Part shown: positions 9,576 to 18,785 of the stretch, one piece after another
How the letters are laid out: the number at the start of each line of letters is the position of its first letter
Position numbering within the stretch: the stretch's first letter is position 1
Assembly (NCBI GenBank): GCA_002707145.1
Contig: PAMD01000022.1
Location: 1 to 64,000 of the forward strand
Reading direction: 5' to 3'
From: Flavobacteriales bacterium
GTDB lineage: Bacteria > Bacteroidota > Bacteroidia > Flavobacteriales > UBA7430
DNA length: 64,000 bases
Translations under genes and position numbers: made by a program
The notes under the pieces: model-generated
What the model was told of the DNA's origin: nothing
Databases searched by the model: none
Seen by the model: the letters and a program-made list of their open reading frames with translations, nothing else

Positions 9576-10337
9576 AAAACTCAGAGCTTTCTTGTTAAAC
9601 TCTTCAGGTTGATCTACATTGACAACATGACCACAATTTGCTATTATAATTAATTGAGAAGACTTGTGATTTTCAACAAGTTTGCTTATTGAAGGCAGAA
9701 ACATATAATCCTGTTCTCCCATTAAATATATCGTGGGAATCCCAAGGTCTTTCATTCTAAATAAAGAAAGTAAAGGATTTACCTGAGAGACCATAGAATA
9801 CCATCTGATAAATTCTTTCTGGTACAACTTTTTAGCTTCATTGGTGAATAAACTTCGGGACTCACTGTGATTTTTTCTGGGCATAATAATAAAAGCAAAG
9901 AACTTGTAGAGCAAAATATAGGGAACAACTGATTTTAAAAAGAGTCCCAAATACATTAAAAACTGACCTCTTATGTTCAATTTCATGACTGCTCCAGCAA
10001 GGACCATACTTTGAATCCTTTCAGGAAATCGCTCGGCAATTTCTCGAATAATAATGGTGCCGAGTGAAATGCCGACAAAGTGGCTCTTTTGAATCTGTAA
10101 ATGATTTAAAACCTCAATTACCTCGTTCCCAATAACATCAAAAGTATAAGATCTTAACTTTTCGTACACCTGACTTTTAGATTTACCATGTCCTCTGAGG
10201 TCAATTAACAAGACATTATGACTTTTTTTAAAATCTCTAAGTTGTTTGTACCAAATAGAGCTACTCCCCCCAACTCCATGAATAAATGTTACCCACGAAG
10301 TATCATCGCATTTATAAAAAGTTTTAAAATGAAGCAT
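9561..10337 (-). CDS. Alpha/beta hydrolase
   Basis: This 258-residue alpha/beta hydrolase has the oxyanion-hole motif HGVGGSSSIW near residue 21, the nucleophile elbow GISLG near 94, an acid residue in GEQDYMF near 212 and the catalytic histidine in NCGHVVNVDQ near 238. The fold and length fit esterases or C-C hydrolases of the MhpC/BioH kind. The substrate cannot be deduced. It appears monocistronic and converges on the LysM protein gene. Confidence 0.85.
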   Translation of the reverse strand: MLHFKTFYKCDDTSWVTFIHGVGGSSSIWYKQLRDFKKSHNVLLIDLRGHGKSKSQVYEKLRSYTFDVIGNEVIEVLNHLQIQKSHFVGISLGTIIIREIAERFPERIQSMVLAGAVMKLNIRGQFLMYLGLFLKSVVPYILLYKFFAFIIMPRKNHSESRSLFTNEAKKLYQKEFIRWYSMVSQVNPLLSLFRMKDLGIPTIYLMGEQDYMFLPSISKLVENHKSSQLIIIANCGHVVNVDQPEEFNKKALSFLKRI

Positions 10338-10390
10338 AAATAAATCTACTAACTAAATATAAACTAATGTATTTTTTTTGCAATAAAAGC

Positions 10391-10416
10391 AAAAAAAGCC
10401 CCAAAAAGGGACTTTT
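10391..10416 (-). terminator. Rho-independent terminator after the peroxiredoxin gene
   Basis: Read on the minus strand, AAAAGTCCC, a TTTTT loop and GGGGCTTTT form a nine-pair stem with one mismatch, followed by a run of T. It lies just beyond the stop codon of the peroxiredoxin gene at 10429. Confidence 0.8.
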
Positions 10417-10428
10417 AAAAATCTTTAA

Positions 10429-11061
10429 TTAGTGTTTAGAAAAATAATCTGCAGCACCATCGTGACTCTCATCCATAGCTACTTTTCCTTTTTCCCAGTT
10501 TGCTGGACAGACTTGGCCATTTTCTTCAACGAAATTTAATGCATCCACCATTCGAAGGGCTTCATCAACATTTCTCCCCAAGGGTAAATTATTTACTAGC
10601 TGATGCTGAACAATTCCTTCTTTATCTATCAAAAATAAGCCTCGATATGCAATCATTTCATTATCTGCTTCCAACTCATCATCTTCATTGACATAATAGT
10701 CTCCCTTTAAAACATCAAAATTCTTTGAAATAGTTTTATTTGTATCTGCTACAATGGGATAAGTGATTCCCTTAATTCCTCCATCTTCTTTATCCATTTG
10801 CAACCATCCCCAGTGAGATTTTTCTGTATCTGTAGAGCAAGCTACCACCACAGTATCTCTTGACTCAAATTCAGCCAAATTCTCCTGAAATGCGTGAAGT
10901 TCTGTAGGGCAAACAAAAGTAAAATCTTTCGGGTAGAAGAAAAAAAGTACTTTCTTTTTTCCTAAGAATTGATCTAAAGAAAACTTTGCTTCTTCGGTTC
11001 CACCATCTACAATTGCTTTTGCTGTAAAATGTGGTGCTTTTCTTCCAACTAAAACTGCCAT
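10429..11061 (-). CDS. Typical 2-Cys peroxiredoxin (AhpC/Prx1 type)
   Basis: This 210-residue enzyme reduces hydrogen peroxide and organic hydroperoxides. The peroxidatic cysteine is C51 in DFTFVCPTE and the resolving cysteine is in GQVCPANW near 182. The thioredoxin-fold core (KVLFFFYPKDFTF) and the C-terminal ADYF tail, like the YF motif of over-oxidation-sensitive peroxiredoxins, are present. The gene stands alone with its own terminator and an upstream TAGTTTTG -7 box. Bacillithiol capacity (bshA) nearby is thematically consistent, but no operon link is visible. Confidence 0.93.
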   Translation of the reverse strand: MAVLVGRKAPHFTAKAIVDGGTEEAKFSLDQFLGKKKVLFFFYPKDFTFVCPTELHAFQENLAEFESRDTVVVACSTDTEKSHWGWLQMDKEDGGIKGITYPIVADTNKTISKNFDVLKGDYYVNEDDELEADNEMIAYRGLFLIDKEGIVQHQLVNNLPLGRNVDEALRMVDALNFVEENGQVCPANWEKGKVAMDESHDGAADYFSKH

Positions 11062-11098
11062 GTTTGTTATGATTATGTTTATTATTATTTTTACTTGA

Positions 11099-11106
11099 CA
11101 AAACTA
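11099..11106 (-). promoter_or_regulatory. -7 box of the peroxiredoxin gene
   Basis: On the minus strand the sequence is TAGTTTTG, an exact TAnnTTTG, 37 bases before the ATG. Upstream TTTG copies exist but at short spacing (13 bases), so the -33 element is not certain. Confidence 0.45.
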
Positions 11107-11127
11107 CAAAAGATTCCTACAAAATAC

Positions 11128-11955
11128 TTATCCACGTATAAATTTTACAGAAGCTTCTATAGCCATATTTAAACCCAAAGGTATATCCGAAGATTTGTAA
11201 GGGTGAATTGCACCAAAAGTATGGCCTGTATTTTGAATGGGCTGCAAAATAGAAAACGGAATTATATGATTAAGAAATTCTGCCTCTGAAAAGGAAACAG
11301 ATTGATCATCCTCTCCGTGAACGATCAAAACTGCTTGTTTTATCTTTTTGCATTGACTAGGAAGATCTAATATCTCTATATTCTCGATAAAAGATTCATA
11401 GAATTGATAATATAAAGGCATCATTTGCTTAGTTCGACCATTGTATACATGAGAAACCCCTAAAGATTTCCATTGTAATTTTTCGAGAGGAAACCTAGTT
11501 GAAAAATCGCTAACAGATGCCCAAGTAACAGTCTTTTTAATTCGAGGATCCTGTACGGATCCCAGAAGAGCTATTCCTCCACCTCTACTATGACCAATTA
11601 TAGATAGTTGAGAAAAGTCGATTGGCAAATCAGCATTTTCTAGCCAATCTATTACTATCAATAACTCTTTGAGTTCTATCATGTAATTATTATTTCCAAA
11701 AGCCACTAGATCGACAAAATCTAGAGGGTTCTCTGAAGAAACTCCATTGTGTGAAAAATTAAATTTCAAGAAAAAAAATCTTTTTCTGGCAAAAGCATCG
11801 GCAATTAAATTATTGGCACCCCAATCTTTAAAACCTTTATAGCCATGAATATAAATAACGGGTACTAGAGGAATATCAAAAGGAATATATCTAAAATCAA
11901 TACTTATGAGCTTTTCCTTACAGCCTATTATCTCTATGTGTTTAACCGTAATCAA
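11128..11955 (-). CDS. Alpha/beta hydrolase, dienelactone-hydrolase/S9-like
   Basis: This 275-residue serine hydrolase shows an HGYKGFKDWGANN oxyanion segment near residue 38, the nucleophile in IIGHSRGGG near 124, the acid in HGEDDQSVSF near 218 and the histidine in NTGHTFGAIHP near 249. The GHSRGGG elbow and HG-KGF segment are typical of a Bacteroidota esterase/prolyl-oligopeptidase-like group. It starts with TTG at 11955, and the stop codon of the upstream pterin dehydratase gene overlaps this start (TTGA), indicating translational coupling. Substrate unknown. Confidence 0.82.
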   Translation of the reverse strand: MITVKHIEIIGCKEKLISIDFRYIPFDIPLVPVIYIHGYKGFKDWGANNLIADAFARKRFFFLKFNFSHNGVSSENPLDFVDLVAFGNNNYMIELKELLIVIDWLENADLPIDFSQLSIIGHSRGGGIALLGSVQDPRIKKTVTWASVSDFSTRFPLEKLQWKSLGVSHVYNGRTKQMMPLYYQFYESFIENIEILDLPSQCKKIKQAVLIVHGEDDQSVSFSEAEFLNHIIPFSILQPIQNTGHTFGAIHPYKSSDIPLGLNMAIEASVKFIRG

Positions 11956-12179
11956 AGAGCATCAATTAACTTACAAAGCAAGCGATCTTTTTCAGTAATC
12001 TTATTCTGTAAATCGTGTGTACAAAATGAAAGTTTCACCCTTGAATACAGATTAAAAATTTCAGGATGATGATTCTCATTATCACATATTTCTGCGACTT
12101 GATTGATAAACTTCATCGCTGAAATAAAATCATCAAACTTGTACTCTCTAATTAATTTACCTTCTATTTCGTTCCACAT
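11952..12179 (-). CDS. Pterin-4-alpha-carbinolamine dehydratase family protein
   Basis: This 75-residue protein carries the family signature HHPEIFNLYSRVKLSFCTHD at about 37-56, with the paired histidines, the Pro and the later His expected for dehydration of 4a-hydroxytetrahydrobiopterin. It is shorter than the usual 95-105 residues because the N-terminal strand region is reduced. No aromatic amino-acid hydroxylase is in the window, so the physiological partner is unknown. It is translationally coupled to the downstream hydrolase gene. Confidence 0.85.
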   Translation of the reverse strand: MWNEIEGKLIREYKFDDFISAMKFINQVAEICDNENHHPEIFNLYSRVKLSFCTHDLQNKITEKDRLLCKLIDAL

Positions 12180-12211
12180 ATCGAGATATTAACGGGTTAT
12201 TTATTTGGTAT

Positions 12212-13345
12212 TTATTTGTCATTGATAGCAATTGCCTTTGTGTATACCGATTCATAAAGAGGCATTATTATATTGATATCATAGGCTCTAGATACCTTTT
12301 TGGCATTCAAGGAAAATCGAGTATACAAATCTTCATGAGTCAATAGTTTTATTGCATCAGAACACATCTTATTGATATCACCTACGGAGGAGGTGAAACC
12401 AGTCTCATGATCAATATTCAAATGTGAAAGTCCTCCGGTATCACTTGATATAACAGGAAGTCCTGCTGACATAGCTTCTAGAGCTACAAGCCCAAAACTT
12501 TCTTTCTCTGACGGAAGAATAAATATGTCAGATATAGCTAAAAGACGAGAAACATCTAAACTCTTTCCAAAAAATTGCACATCTTTTGCTAACCCCATTT
12601 GTCGACACATTCGCTCTGCTTCATCCCGCTCAGGACCATCACCTACCATAAATAATTTAAGAGATTTTTGGGATCTGATCTTCTCAAAAACGCGGATAAC
12701 ATCCAAGATTCTTTTTACCGGACGAAAATTAGAAACGTGTATCATTATTTTTTCATTTTCTCGCGCATAATTTTCTCTAAGCTTTTTATCAAAAGAAAAA
12801 TCATGAAGACTAAAATCAATGAAATTTGGGATAACCTCTATCTCTTTATTTATATTAAAATTGGACAAGGTATCTTTCTTTAGACTATCTGATACACAAG
12901 TAATAACATCGGAATGATTAATAGAAAAACTCACTGCAGGCGAAAGTATAGGGCTCTTACCAACCAAAGTAATGTCTGTACCATGAAGAGTAGTAACAAG
13001 GGGTATAGACAAGCCCTGTTCTTTCAACATCTGACGAGTCAGATATGCTACATAAGCATGCGGAATTGCATAATGAACATGAAGTAAATCTAACTTCTCG
13101 TATCGGACGACATCTAATAATTTACATGCGAGACTGAGTTCATATGGTGGGTATTCAAACAAAGGATAATCCGCTACTCTAACCTCATGAAATATAACAT
13201 TATTTAAATTATCATTAAGTCTCACAGGTTGACGGTAAGAAATAAAGTGTATTTCGTGCCCCTTATCGGCTAGTGCTTTACCTAATTCGGTAGCTACAAT
13301 TCCGCTTCCTCCAAAGGTAGGATAACAAACAATTCCTATTTTCAT
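12212..13345 (-). CDS. bshA: N-acetyl-alpha-D-glucosaminyl L-malate synthase (bacillithiol step 1)
   Basis: This 377-residue GT4 glycosyltransferase joins UDP-GlcNAc and L-malate, the first step of bacillithiol synthesis. The N-terminus GIVCYPTFGGSGIVATELG and ISYRQPVRL are diagnostic of BshA. The C-terminal donor domain has the retaining GT4 segment ESFGLVALEAMSAGLPVI near 280. Length is standard. It follows the GH3/beta-lactamase gene by three bases on the same strand, so the two are probably cotranscribed; this neighbour pair is recurrent in Bacteroidota. BshB and BshC are not in the window. Confidence 0.95.
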   Translation of the reverse strand: MKIGIVCYPTFGGSGIVATELGKALADKGHEIHFISYRQPVRLNDNLNNVIFHEVRVADYPLFEYPPYELSLACKLLDVVRYEKLDLLHVHYAIPHAYVAYLTRQMLKEQGLSIPLVTTLHGTDITLVGKSPILSPAVSFSINHSDVITCVSDSLKKDTLSNFNINKEIEVIPNFIDFSLHDFSFDKKLRENYARENEKIMIHVSNFRPVKRILDVIRVFEKIRSQKSLKLFMVGDGPERDEAERMCRQMGLAKDVQFFGKSLDVSRLLAISDIFILPSEKESFGLVALEAMSAGLPVISSDTGGLSHLNIDHETGFTSSVGDINKMCSDAIKLLTHEDLYTRFSLNAKKVSRAYDINIIMPLYESVYTKAIAINDK

Positions 13346-13348
13346 ATG

Positions 13349-16264
13349 CTATAATATAGACTTATAGATCACTTCTTGAATTCTTGTTCTAATGTTTTCT
13401 TTTACTAAAAGATTATTTTCAGCAGAAGGATGAATTCTATTAGACAAAAATACATAAATCAAATCATATTCTGGATCGGCCCAAGTTAATGTCCCTGTAA
13501 ATCCGGAATGCCCATAACTAGAACCAGAAGCTTGCTCACAGCTAGGGCCTCCCTCTTCGTTAACAAGAGGTTTGTCAAACCCTATACCTCTTCGATTATC
13601 TGTTTCACAATATTGACATGAAGTAAATTCAATTAATGTCCTCTCCTGAACAAAACGTTTCCCTCCATATAGACCCCCATTTAAATACATCTGCATTAAC
13701 TTTGCAATATCATTCGAGTTGGAAAAAAGTCCAGCATGCCCTCCCACTCCGTCTTGCATTGCAGCTCCTGGGTCGTGCACATAGCCTCGAAGAAGTTGAT
13801 GTCTGAAATAGTTGTCATCTTCCGTAGGTACAATAAAACCAACATCAAATTTATCTAATGGATGATAGGTGGTATAATTCGCACCTAATTCTTCAAATAT
13901 TCTTTCTTGGACCAATATTTTAAGAGACTTATTTTCTTGAAATTCAATGACTGACTTCAGAAGATAATAAGGAAGATCACTGTATTTATAGCCTTCTTCG
14001 TCTCGCATCTTAGAATGAAGAACCCTATCCAAAATAGAATCTGAATATGAGGAATGCATGAATAAATCTTTTGCAACCTGAATAGTAAATAGACCTTCAT
14101 ATGATGTAGAATAAAGAGAATCAATTTTACTTCCGTCCTCATTCAAGGTTTTTTTGTAGAAAGGAATCCAGGGCCAAAGCTGCGCATTATGAGCTAATAT
14201 TTCTCTAGGGGTCAGTAAAGCTTTTGAGCATGTATCTTCCATATTCATATAGGAAATCATTGACTCATCTAAGTCAAAAGTTCCCGCATCTATTTTTTGC
14301 ATGATCAATGGTAATATCGATGCAATTTTAGTTACAGAAGCAAGATCGTAAAGATCAGAATCTTTGACTCGAGTAATTTCATCATAGGTATGGAAACCAA
14401 AACTTTTATTGTAAACCACAGTCCCTGATTTAGCCACCAAAACCTGGCATCCTGGTGTTGCTTTCATTTGAATAGCTTGATGGACAATACTATCTATTAA
14501 AGATAAGGTATCGGAATCAATGCCAACAGAGCTAGGAAGAGCATACTTTAATCTACCGAGTGATTCACGAACAATACTCGTCCCTAAAGGAAATTTATTA
14601 CTTAGAGTCACAGGTAATCTCCCCTTTATTTTACTTGCACCAAAAATAGCTTGTCCAGCAGCAGATTGCATTTTCTCTGAATTTTGATAAGCAATGAGAA
14701 TAGATTTTACCTCATCTAAATAATCGGCATCAAGCAAACTATAAGGATTAGCAAAAACAATTAAAGAGACATTGGTTTTATAGGAAAGTCGCTTAATCAA
14801 CTCTTTGTCTTTGCTGGAAATTTCGTAAGATTTCCATGGCGATAAATTGGACTTGTGAAGGGATATAATTAGTTGATCGTAGAGCTCTGGATTTTCATTT
14901 TTCTCATCAAATGCACTTACAGAGGCATATTTTTTTAATTGGTTGAAAAATATTTGTCCCGGAGGCTCACCTATTCCAAGCCAACCAATCTTCTTATTTT
15001 TCAGACCGACAATGGGCAACAAATCTTCTTGATTTTTAATCAACGTCAATGCATTCTCGTTCATTTTATCCCTTAAGAGTTCATTCTGACTATTTAGAGT
15101 TTTTTCTCGAACATATAGCGAATCAATTGGGGTGAAATTAGAGAGACTTAGCCATTCTTTTGCCTTCAAAATTTTATGACAAGACGAATTAATTCTATCG
15201 ACTGCTAATGTACTATCATTAATTGCCATCAGAATTGCTTCGAATGCAGCAGGGATATCCTCAGGAAAGAGCAAAACATCGTTCCCCGCTTTTAATGCTT
15301 CAACCTCAAGTCTTCCGGACTCATAAAAAGAACTCACTCCTTTCATATTTAATGCATCAGTAAATATAAGTCCCTTAAAATTCAGCTCTTGAACTAATAA
15401 CGAATCGACGATGACGGGCGAAAGTGAACAAGCTCTGTTTTTTGTAGTATCCAAGGAAGGAATATTTAAATGTGCGACCATAACCGAAGCAACCCCTCTA
15501 TCTATTAATTGTTTGAAAGGGGGAAGATCTAACGAGTCTATGCTAGCTCTGTCGTGCGAAATTAGTGGCAGTGTTTTATGAGAATCAGATTTAGTGTCAC
15601 CATGGCCAGGAAAATGTTTAGCGCAAGCTAAAACTCCAGCATCTTGCATCCCATTCATTAAAGCTAACCCTTTTTTTGTCACATCAGAGACACTTTCTCC
15701 ATAAGATCTTGCACTTATTATAGGATTCTGAGGATTAGAGTTAACATCGACTACAGGAGCGAAATTAAAATGAATTCCCATAGCATGACATTCTTTTGCT
15801 ATAGCTCTACCCATATTATAAATAAGAGAATCGTTAGTAATGGCACCTAATGTCATGTTCCAGGGGTAGGGTTCTAAACTATCAATACGCATGGCTAAAC
15901 CCCACTCTCCATCAATTCCATTCATAAGCGGAATAGGCGATTTACTTTGAAAACGATTAACAAGAGACACAGTACTCAATGGACTAGACTGAAAATAAAT
16001 AAGCCCTCCAATTCCATAATCTGCAATCAGTTTATCAACCATTAAATAGTTATTTTCATCGGTATTTCTTCCATTGGCTGCTACCATAAATAGTTGGCCA
16101 ATTTTTTCTTCTAAAGTCATAACATTCATGAGTGAATCAGCCCATGGTGTTGAGATATTGAGATAGGGCGGGTCTTTTGGAGGATTGGAATCAGGGAATT
16201 TCCCACCTCCCCAAAAACTCCAGAAACCAAAAATAAATAGGAGAGTAAAAAAACGGAAAAACAT
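13349..16264 (-). CDS. GH3 (NagZ-like) glycosidase fused to a serine beta-lactamase-like domain
   Basis: This protein of about 971 residues has a hydrophobic N-terminal export signal (MFFRFFTLLFIFGFW), a family 3 glycoside hydrolase domain (about 45-370), a GH3 C-terminal-like region and a class C beta-lactamase-like domain (about 595-970). The NagZ signature KHFPGHGDT...DSHKTLP near 215-232 includes the Asp-His pair used by beta-N-acetylglucosaminidases. The second domain has SVTK (SxxK) near 640, YSD near 760 and HSGFTGT near 922. The protein is expected in the periplasm or on the surface, acting on peptidoglycan or GlcNAc glycans. I prefer the ATG at 16264; the upstream TTG at 16315 overlaps a TACATTTC promoter-like box and would spoil the signal peptide. 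Confidence 0.88.
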   Translation of the reverse strand: MFFRFFTLLFIFGFWSFWGGGKFPDSNPPKDPPYLNISTPWADSLMNVMTLEEKIGQLFMVAANGRNTDENNYLMVDKLIADYGIGGLIYFQSSPLSTVSLVNRFQSKSPIPLMNGIDGEWGLAMRIDSLEPYPWNMTLGAITNDSLIYNMGRAIAKECHAMGIHFNFAPVVDVNSNPQNPIISARSYGESVSDVTKKGLALMNGMQDAGVLACAKHFPGHGDTKSDSHKTLPLISHDRASIDSLDLPPFKQLIDRGVASVMVAHLNIPSLDTTKNRACSLSPVIVDSLLVQELNFKGLIFTDALNMKGVSSFYESGRLEVEALKAGNDVLLFPEDIPAAFEAILMAINDSTLAVDRINSSCHKILKAKEWLSLSNFTPIDSLYVREKTLNSQNELLRDKMNENALTLIKNQEDLLPIVGLKNKKIGWLGIGEPPGQIFFNQLKKYASVSAFDEKNENPELYDQLIISLHKSNLSPWKSYEISSKDKELIKRLSYKTNVSLIVFANPYSLLDADYLDEVKSILIAYQNSEKMQSAAGQAIFGASKIKGRLPVTLSNKFPLGTSIVRESLGRLKYALPSSVGIDSDTLSLIDSIVHQAIQMKATPGCQVLVAKSGTVVYNKSFGFHTYDEITRVKDSDLYDLASVTKIASILPLIMQKIDAGTFDLDESMISYMNMEDTCSKALLTPREILAHNAQLWPWIPFYKKTLNEDGSKIDSLYSTSYEGLFTIQVAKDLFMHSSYSDSILDRVLHSKMRDEEGYKYSDLPYYLLKSVIEFQENKSLKILVQERIFEELGANYTTYHPLDKFDVGFIVPTEDDNYFRHQLLRGYVHDPGAAMQDGVGGHAGLFSNSNDIAKLMQMYLNGGLYGGKRFVQERTLIEFTSCQYCETDNRRGIGFDKPLVNEEGGPSCEQASGSSYGHSGFTGTLTWADPEYDLIYVFLSNRIHPSAENNLLVKENIRTRIQEVIYKSIL

Positions 16265-16437
16265 ATTAAAATTCAATTTATAATTCTCGATTAAAAATAC
16301 AGAGAAATGTATCAAAAAGAAGATTTAGAAGTTTTAAAATAATATTTTTTATTAACAATTTATTCATAAAACAACTTGGTCAAAAAATGGTCAATTTGAG
16401 CTATATTTTTATATTTTCGAAATTAAAAGTTTGGACT

Positions 16438-18765
16438 ATGAAACTTTGCATTGCAGAAAAGCCAAGTGTGGCAAAAGAAATAGCTAAGATACTGGGAGCA
16501 GATGAAAAAAAATTGGGCTTTTACCAAGGCAATGGATACCAAGTAACTTGGACTTTTGGTCATTTTTGTACACTGAAAGAGCCACATGAATATAATCCTT
16601 CTTGGAAACCTTGGAATTTAAGTCATCTTCCCATACTGCCACCAGCTTACGAAATAAAATTAATAAAGAATAAAGGAGTTCAAGAACAATTTAATATAAT
16701 TAAATATTTAGTCAAAAATGCAAGCTCAATTATCAACTGTGGGGATGCAGGACAAGAGGGAGAATTGATACAAAGATGGGTTTTAGAGAAAGCAAAAAAC
16801 ATAAAACCCATAGAACGATTATGGATTTCATCTCTTACCAAAGAAGCCATTAGGGAAGGCTTTTCAAACTTGAAAGATGGACGCAATTACGACCCATTGT
16901 TTGAAGCGGGAAAATCCAGAGCAATTGGAGATTGGATCCTTGGGTTTAATGCGACTCGACTTTATACACTTCGCTTTGGAAATGGTAAACAAGTTCTCTC
17001 GATTGGACGAGTTCAAACCCCTACTTTGGCGATGATAGTTTCTCGTCAAAAAGAAATTGAAAACTTCAAAAGTCAAAAATTCTGGACGCTAGAAACTAAA
17101 TTCAAAAACACCCTATTTCAATCCGAATTAGGCAAAATATCCGATAAAGAAATAGGGCTTGAATTACTAAAAAAAACTTCTTCTATCGACATGGAAATCA
17201 CTACTAATGAGACAAAAGAAGCTAAAGAAGGTGCTGCTAGACTATTCGATCTTACCTCACTTCAAGTTACATGTAACAATCGTTTTAGCATGTCTGCAGA
17301 GGATACATTAAAAACTATTCAAAACTTGTATGAAAAAAAGCTATGTTCTTATCCGAGAGTTGATACTACTTTTTTGCCAAACGATGTCTATCCAAAAATT
17401 AAAAGAATACTTGAGGGGTTGAGGGTTTATAACGATATTATTCAACCTTTACTTGGGAAAACAATAAGAAAATCAAAAAATATATTTAACGACAAGAAAG
17501 TAACTGATCATCACGCAATTATACCTACTGGCCAGAATCCAGTTTACACACTAAATTACCAGGAAAAAATTGTGTTCGACTTGATTGCAAAAAGATTTAT
17601 TGCAGCGTTTTATCCGGACTGCCTAATATCTAATACCATAGTAAAAGGAAAAATTAAAGATATTTTATTTCGCACAAGTGGGAAACAAATATTAGATCCA
17701 GGATGGAGAAAAGTCTTTGAAAAAGACAAAAAAAAGGAAATTTCTGAGACTATATTGCCCAACTTTATACTAGGAGAAAAAGGAGAGCACCAACCTAATT
17801 TAATAGAAAAATCCACAAAATCACCGGCATGGCATACCGAGGGATCTCTTCTAAGATCGATGGAGACTGCAGGTAAACAAGTTGAAGACGAAGAAATGCG
17901 AGACCTCATGAAAGAAAATGGAATTGGGCGCCCCTCTACAAGAGCAGCCGTGATTGAAACCCTAATAAGAAGAAAATACATTATCAAAAAAAAAAGGAAG
18001 TTGGTCGCCACACTTATAGGTATTCAATTAATTGACACGATAGAAAATGATCTACTAAAATCACCAAAACTAACGGGTCAATGGGAGAAGAAACTTAGAA
18101 ATATTGAATTAGGAAATTATAAATCTTCCGTATTTATAAAGGAAATGGAAGCATTGGTTAATAAATTAGTTCAGAACGTAAAAACAAAATCTACTGAACC
18201 AGCGTTAAAGAAAATAGGATTAATGCCAAGTAAAAAAATAACGAACATAGTATGCCCTAAATGTAAGACCGGATATATTTTGACAGGGAAAAAAGGATGT
18301 GGTTGTAGTAACTTTAATAAAACATGTGATTTTGTTATATATTTTAATCAATTTGAAAAAATTCTAAAATCAAAACAAATAATAAAATTAATTAATTTTA
18401 AAAAAACCAAATTGCTAAAAGGTTTTAAGCACAATAATGTGGAAGTAGATGCAAGACTATTACTCAATGAGGAATTTGAGATAGTACTAGACGTAAGTAA
18501 TAAACAGATTCTTCGATGTCCTCAATGCAAAACTGGTAAAATCATTACTGGAAAAAATGCCTTTGGATGTAATCGGTATATGGAAGGATGTAAAACTCGT
18601 ATTCCATTTAAAATTCATGAAAAAAAAATAACAAAGAGCCAACTAAACGAATTACTTTGGAAAGGAAAAACTAGATTCATTAAGGGATTTATTATAGATG
18701 GGAAAAAGAAAAATGGACATTTGAAATTGAGTGAAAATTTCGAAATCTATCTTTTGGAAAAGTAA
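16438..18765 (+). CDS. topB: DNA topoisomerase III, type IA
   Basis: This enzyme of about 775 residues relaxes and decatenates DNA by single-strand passage. The TOPRIM domain starts with CIAEKPSVAKEIAK and includes GDAGQEGELIQRW near 100; the second acidic position of the usual DxD is Gly. SIGRVQTPTLAMI near 193 and the active-site tyrosine in CSYPRVDTTFL follow. Two Cys-rich C-terminal modules (CPKCKTG...GCGCSNF and CPQCKTG...FGCNRY) resemble topoisomerase zinc ribbons. The ATG at 16438 (MKLCIAEKPS) is the natural start; an upstream ATG at 16387 only adds a non-homologous extension. A ten-A run at 17986-17995 is in frame and intact. Confidence 0.93.
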   Translation: MKLCIAEKPSVAKEIAKILGADEKKLGFYQGNGYQVTWTFGHFCTLKEPHEYNPSWKPWNLSHLPILPPAYEIKLIKNKGVQEQFNIIKYLVKNASSIINCGDAGQEGELIQRWVLEKAKNIKPIERLWISSLTKEAIREGFSNLKDGRNYDPLFEAGKSRAIGDWILGFNATRLYTLRFGNGKQVLSIGRVQTPTLAMIVSRQKEIENFKSQKFWTLETKFKNTLFQSELGKISDKEIGLELLKKTSSIDMEITTNETKEAKEGAARLFDLTSLQVTCNNRFSMSAEDTLKTIQNLYEKKLCSYPRVDTTFLPNDVYPKIKRILEGLRVYNDIIQPLLGKTIRKSKNIFNDKKVTDHHAIIPTGQNPVYTLNYQEKIVFDLIAKRFIAAFYPDCLISNTIVKGKIKDILFRTSGKQILDPGWRKVFEKDKKKEISETILPNFILGEKGEHQPNLIEKSTKSPAWHTEGSLLRSMETAGKQVEDEEMRDLMKENGIGRPSTRAAVIETLIRRKYIIKKKRKLVATLIGIQLIDTIENDLLKSPKLTGQWEKKLRNIELGNYKSSVFIKEMEALVNKLVQNVKTKSTEPALKKIGLMPSKKITNIVCPKCKTGYILTGKKGCGCSNFNKTCDFVIYFNQFEKILKSKQIIKLINFKKTKLLKGFKHNNVEVDARLLLNEEFEIVLDVSNKQILRCPQCKTGKIITGKNAFGCNRYMEGCKTRIPFKIHEKKITKSQLNELLWKGKTRFIKGFIIDGKKKNGHLKLSENFEIYLLEK

Positions 18766-18785
18766 ATGCACAGAACTAAATCAGA

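Noticed and set aside
16265..16315. Longer start (TTG 16315) for the GH3 fusion
   Set aside because: It would place the signal peptide internally and overlaps a promoter-like TACATTTC.
17610..18011. Minus-strand open frame of 133 codons
   Set aside because: It is antisense to topB and has no recognisable domain.
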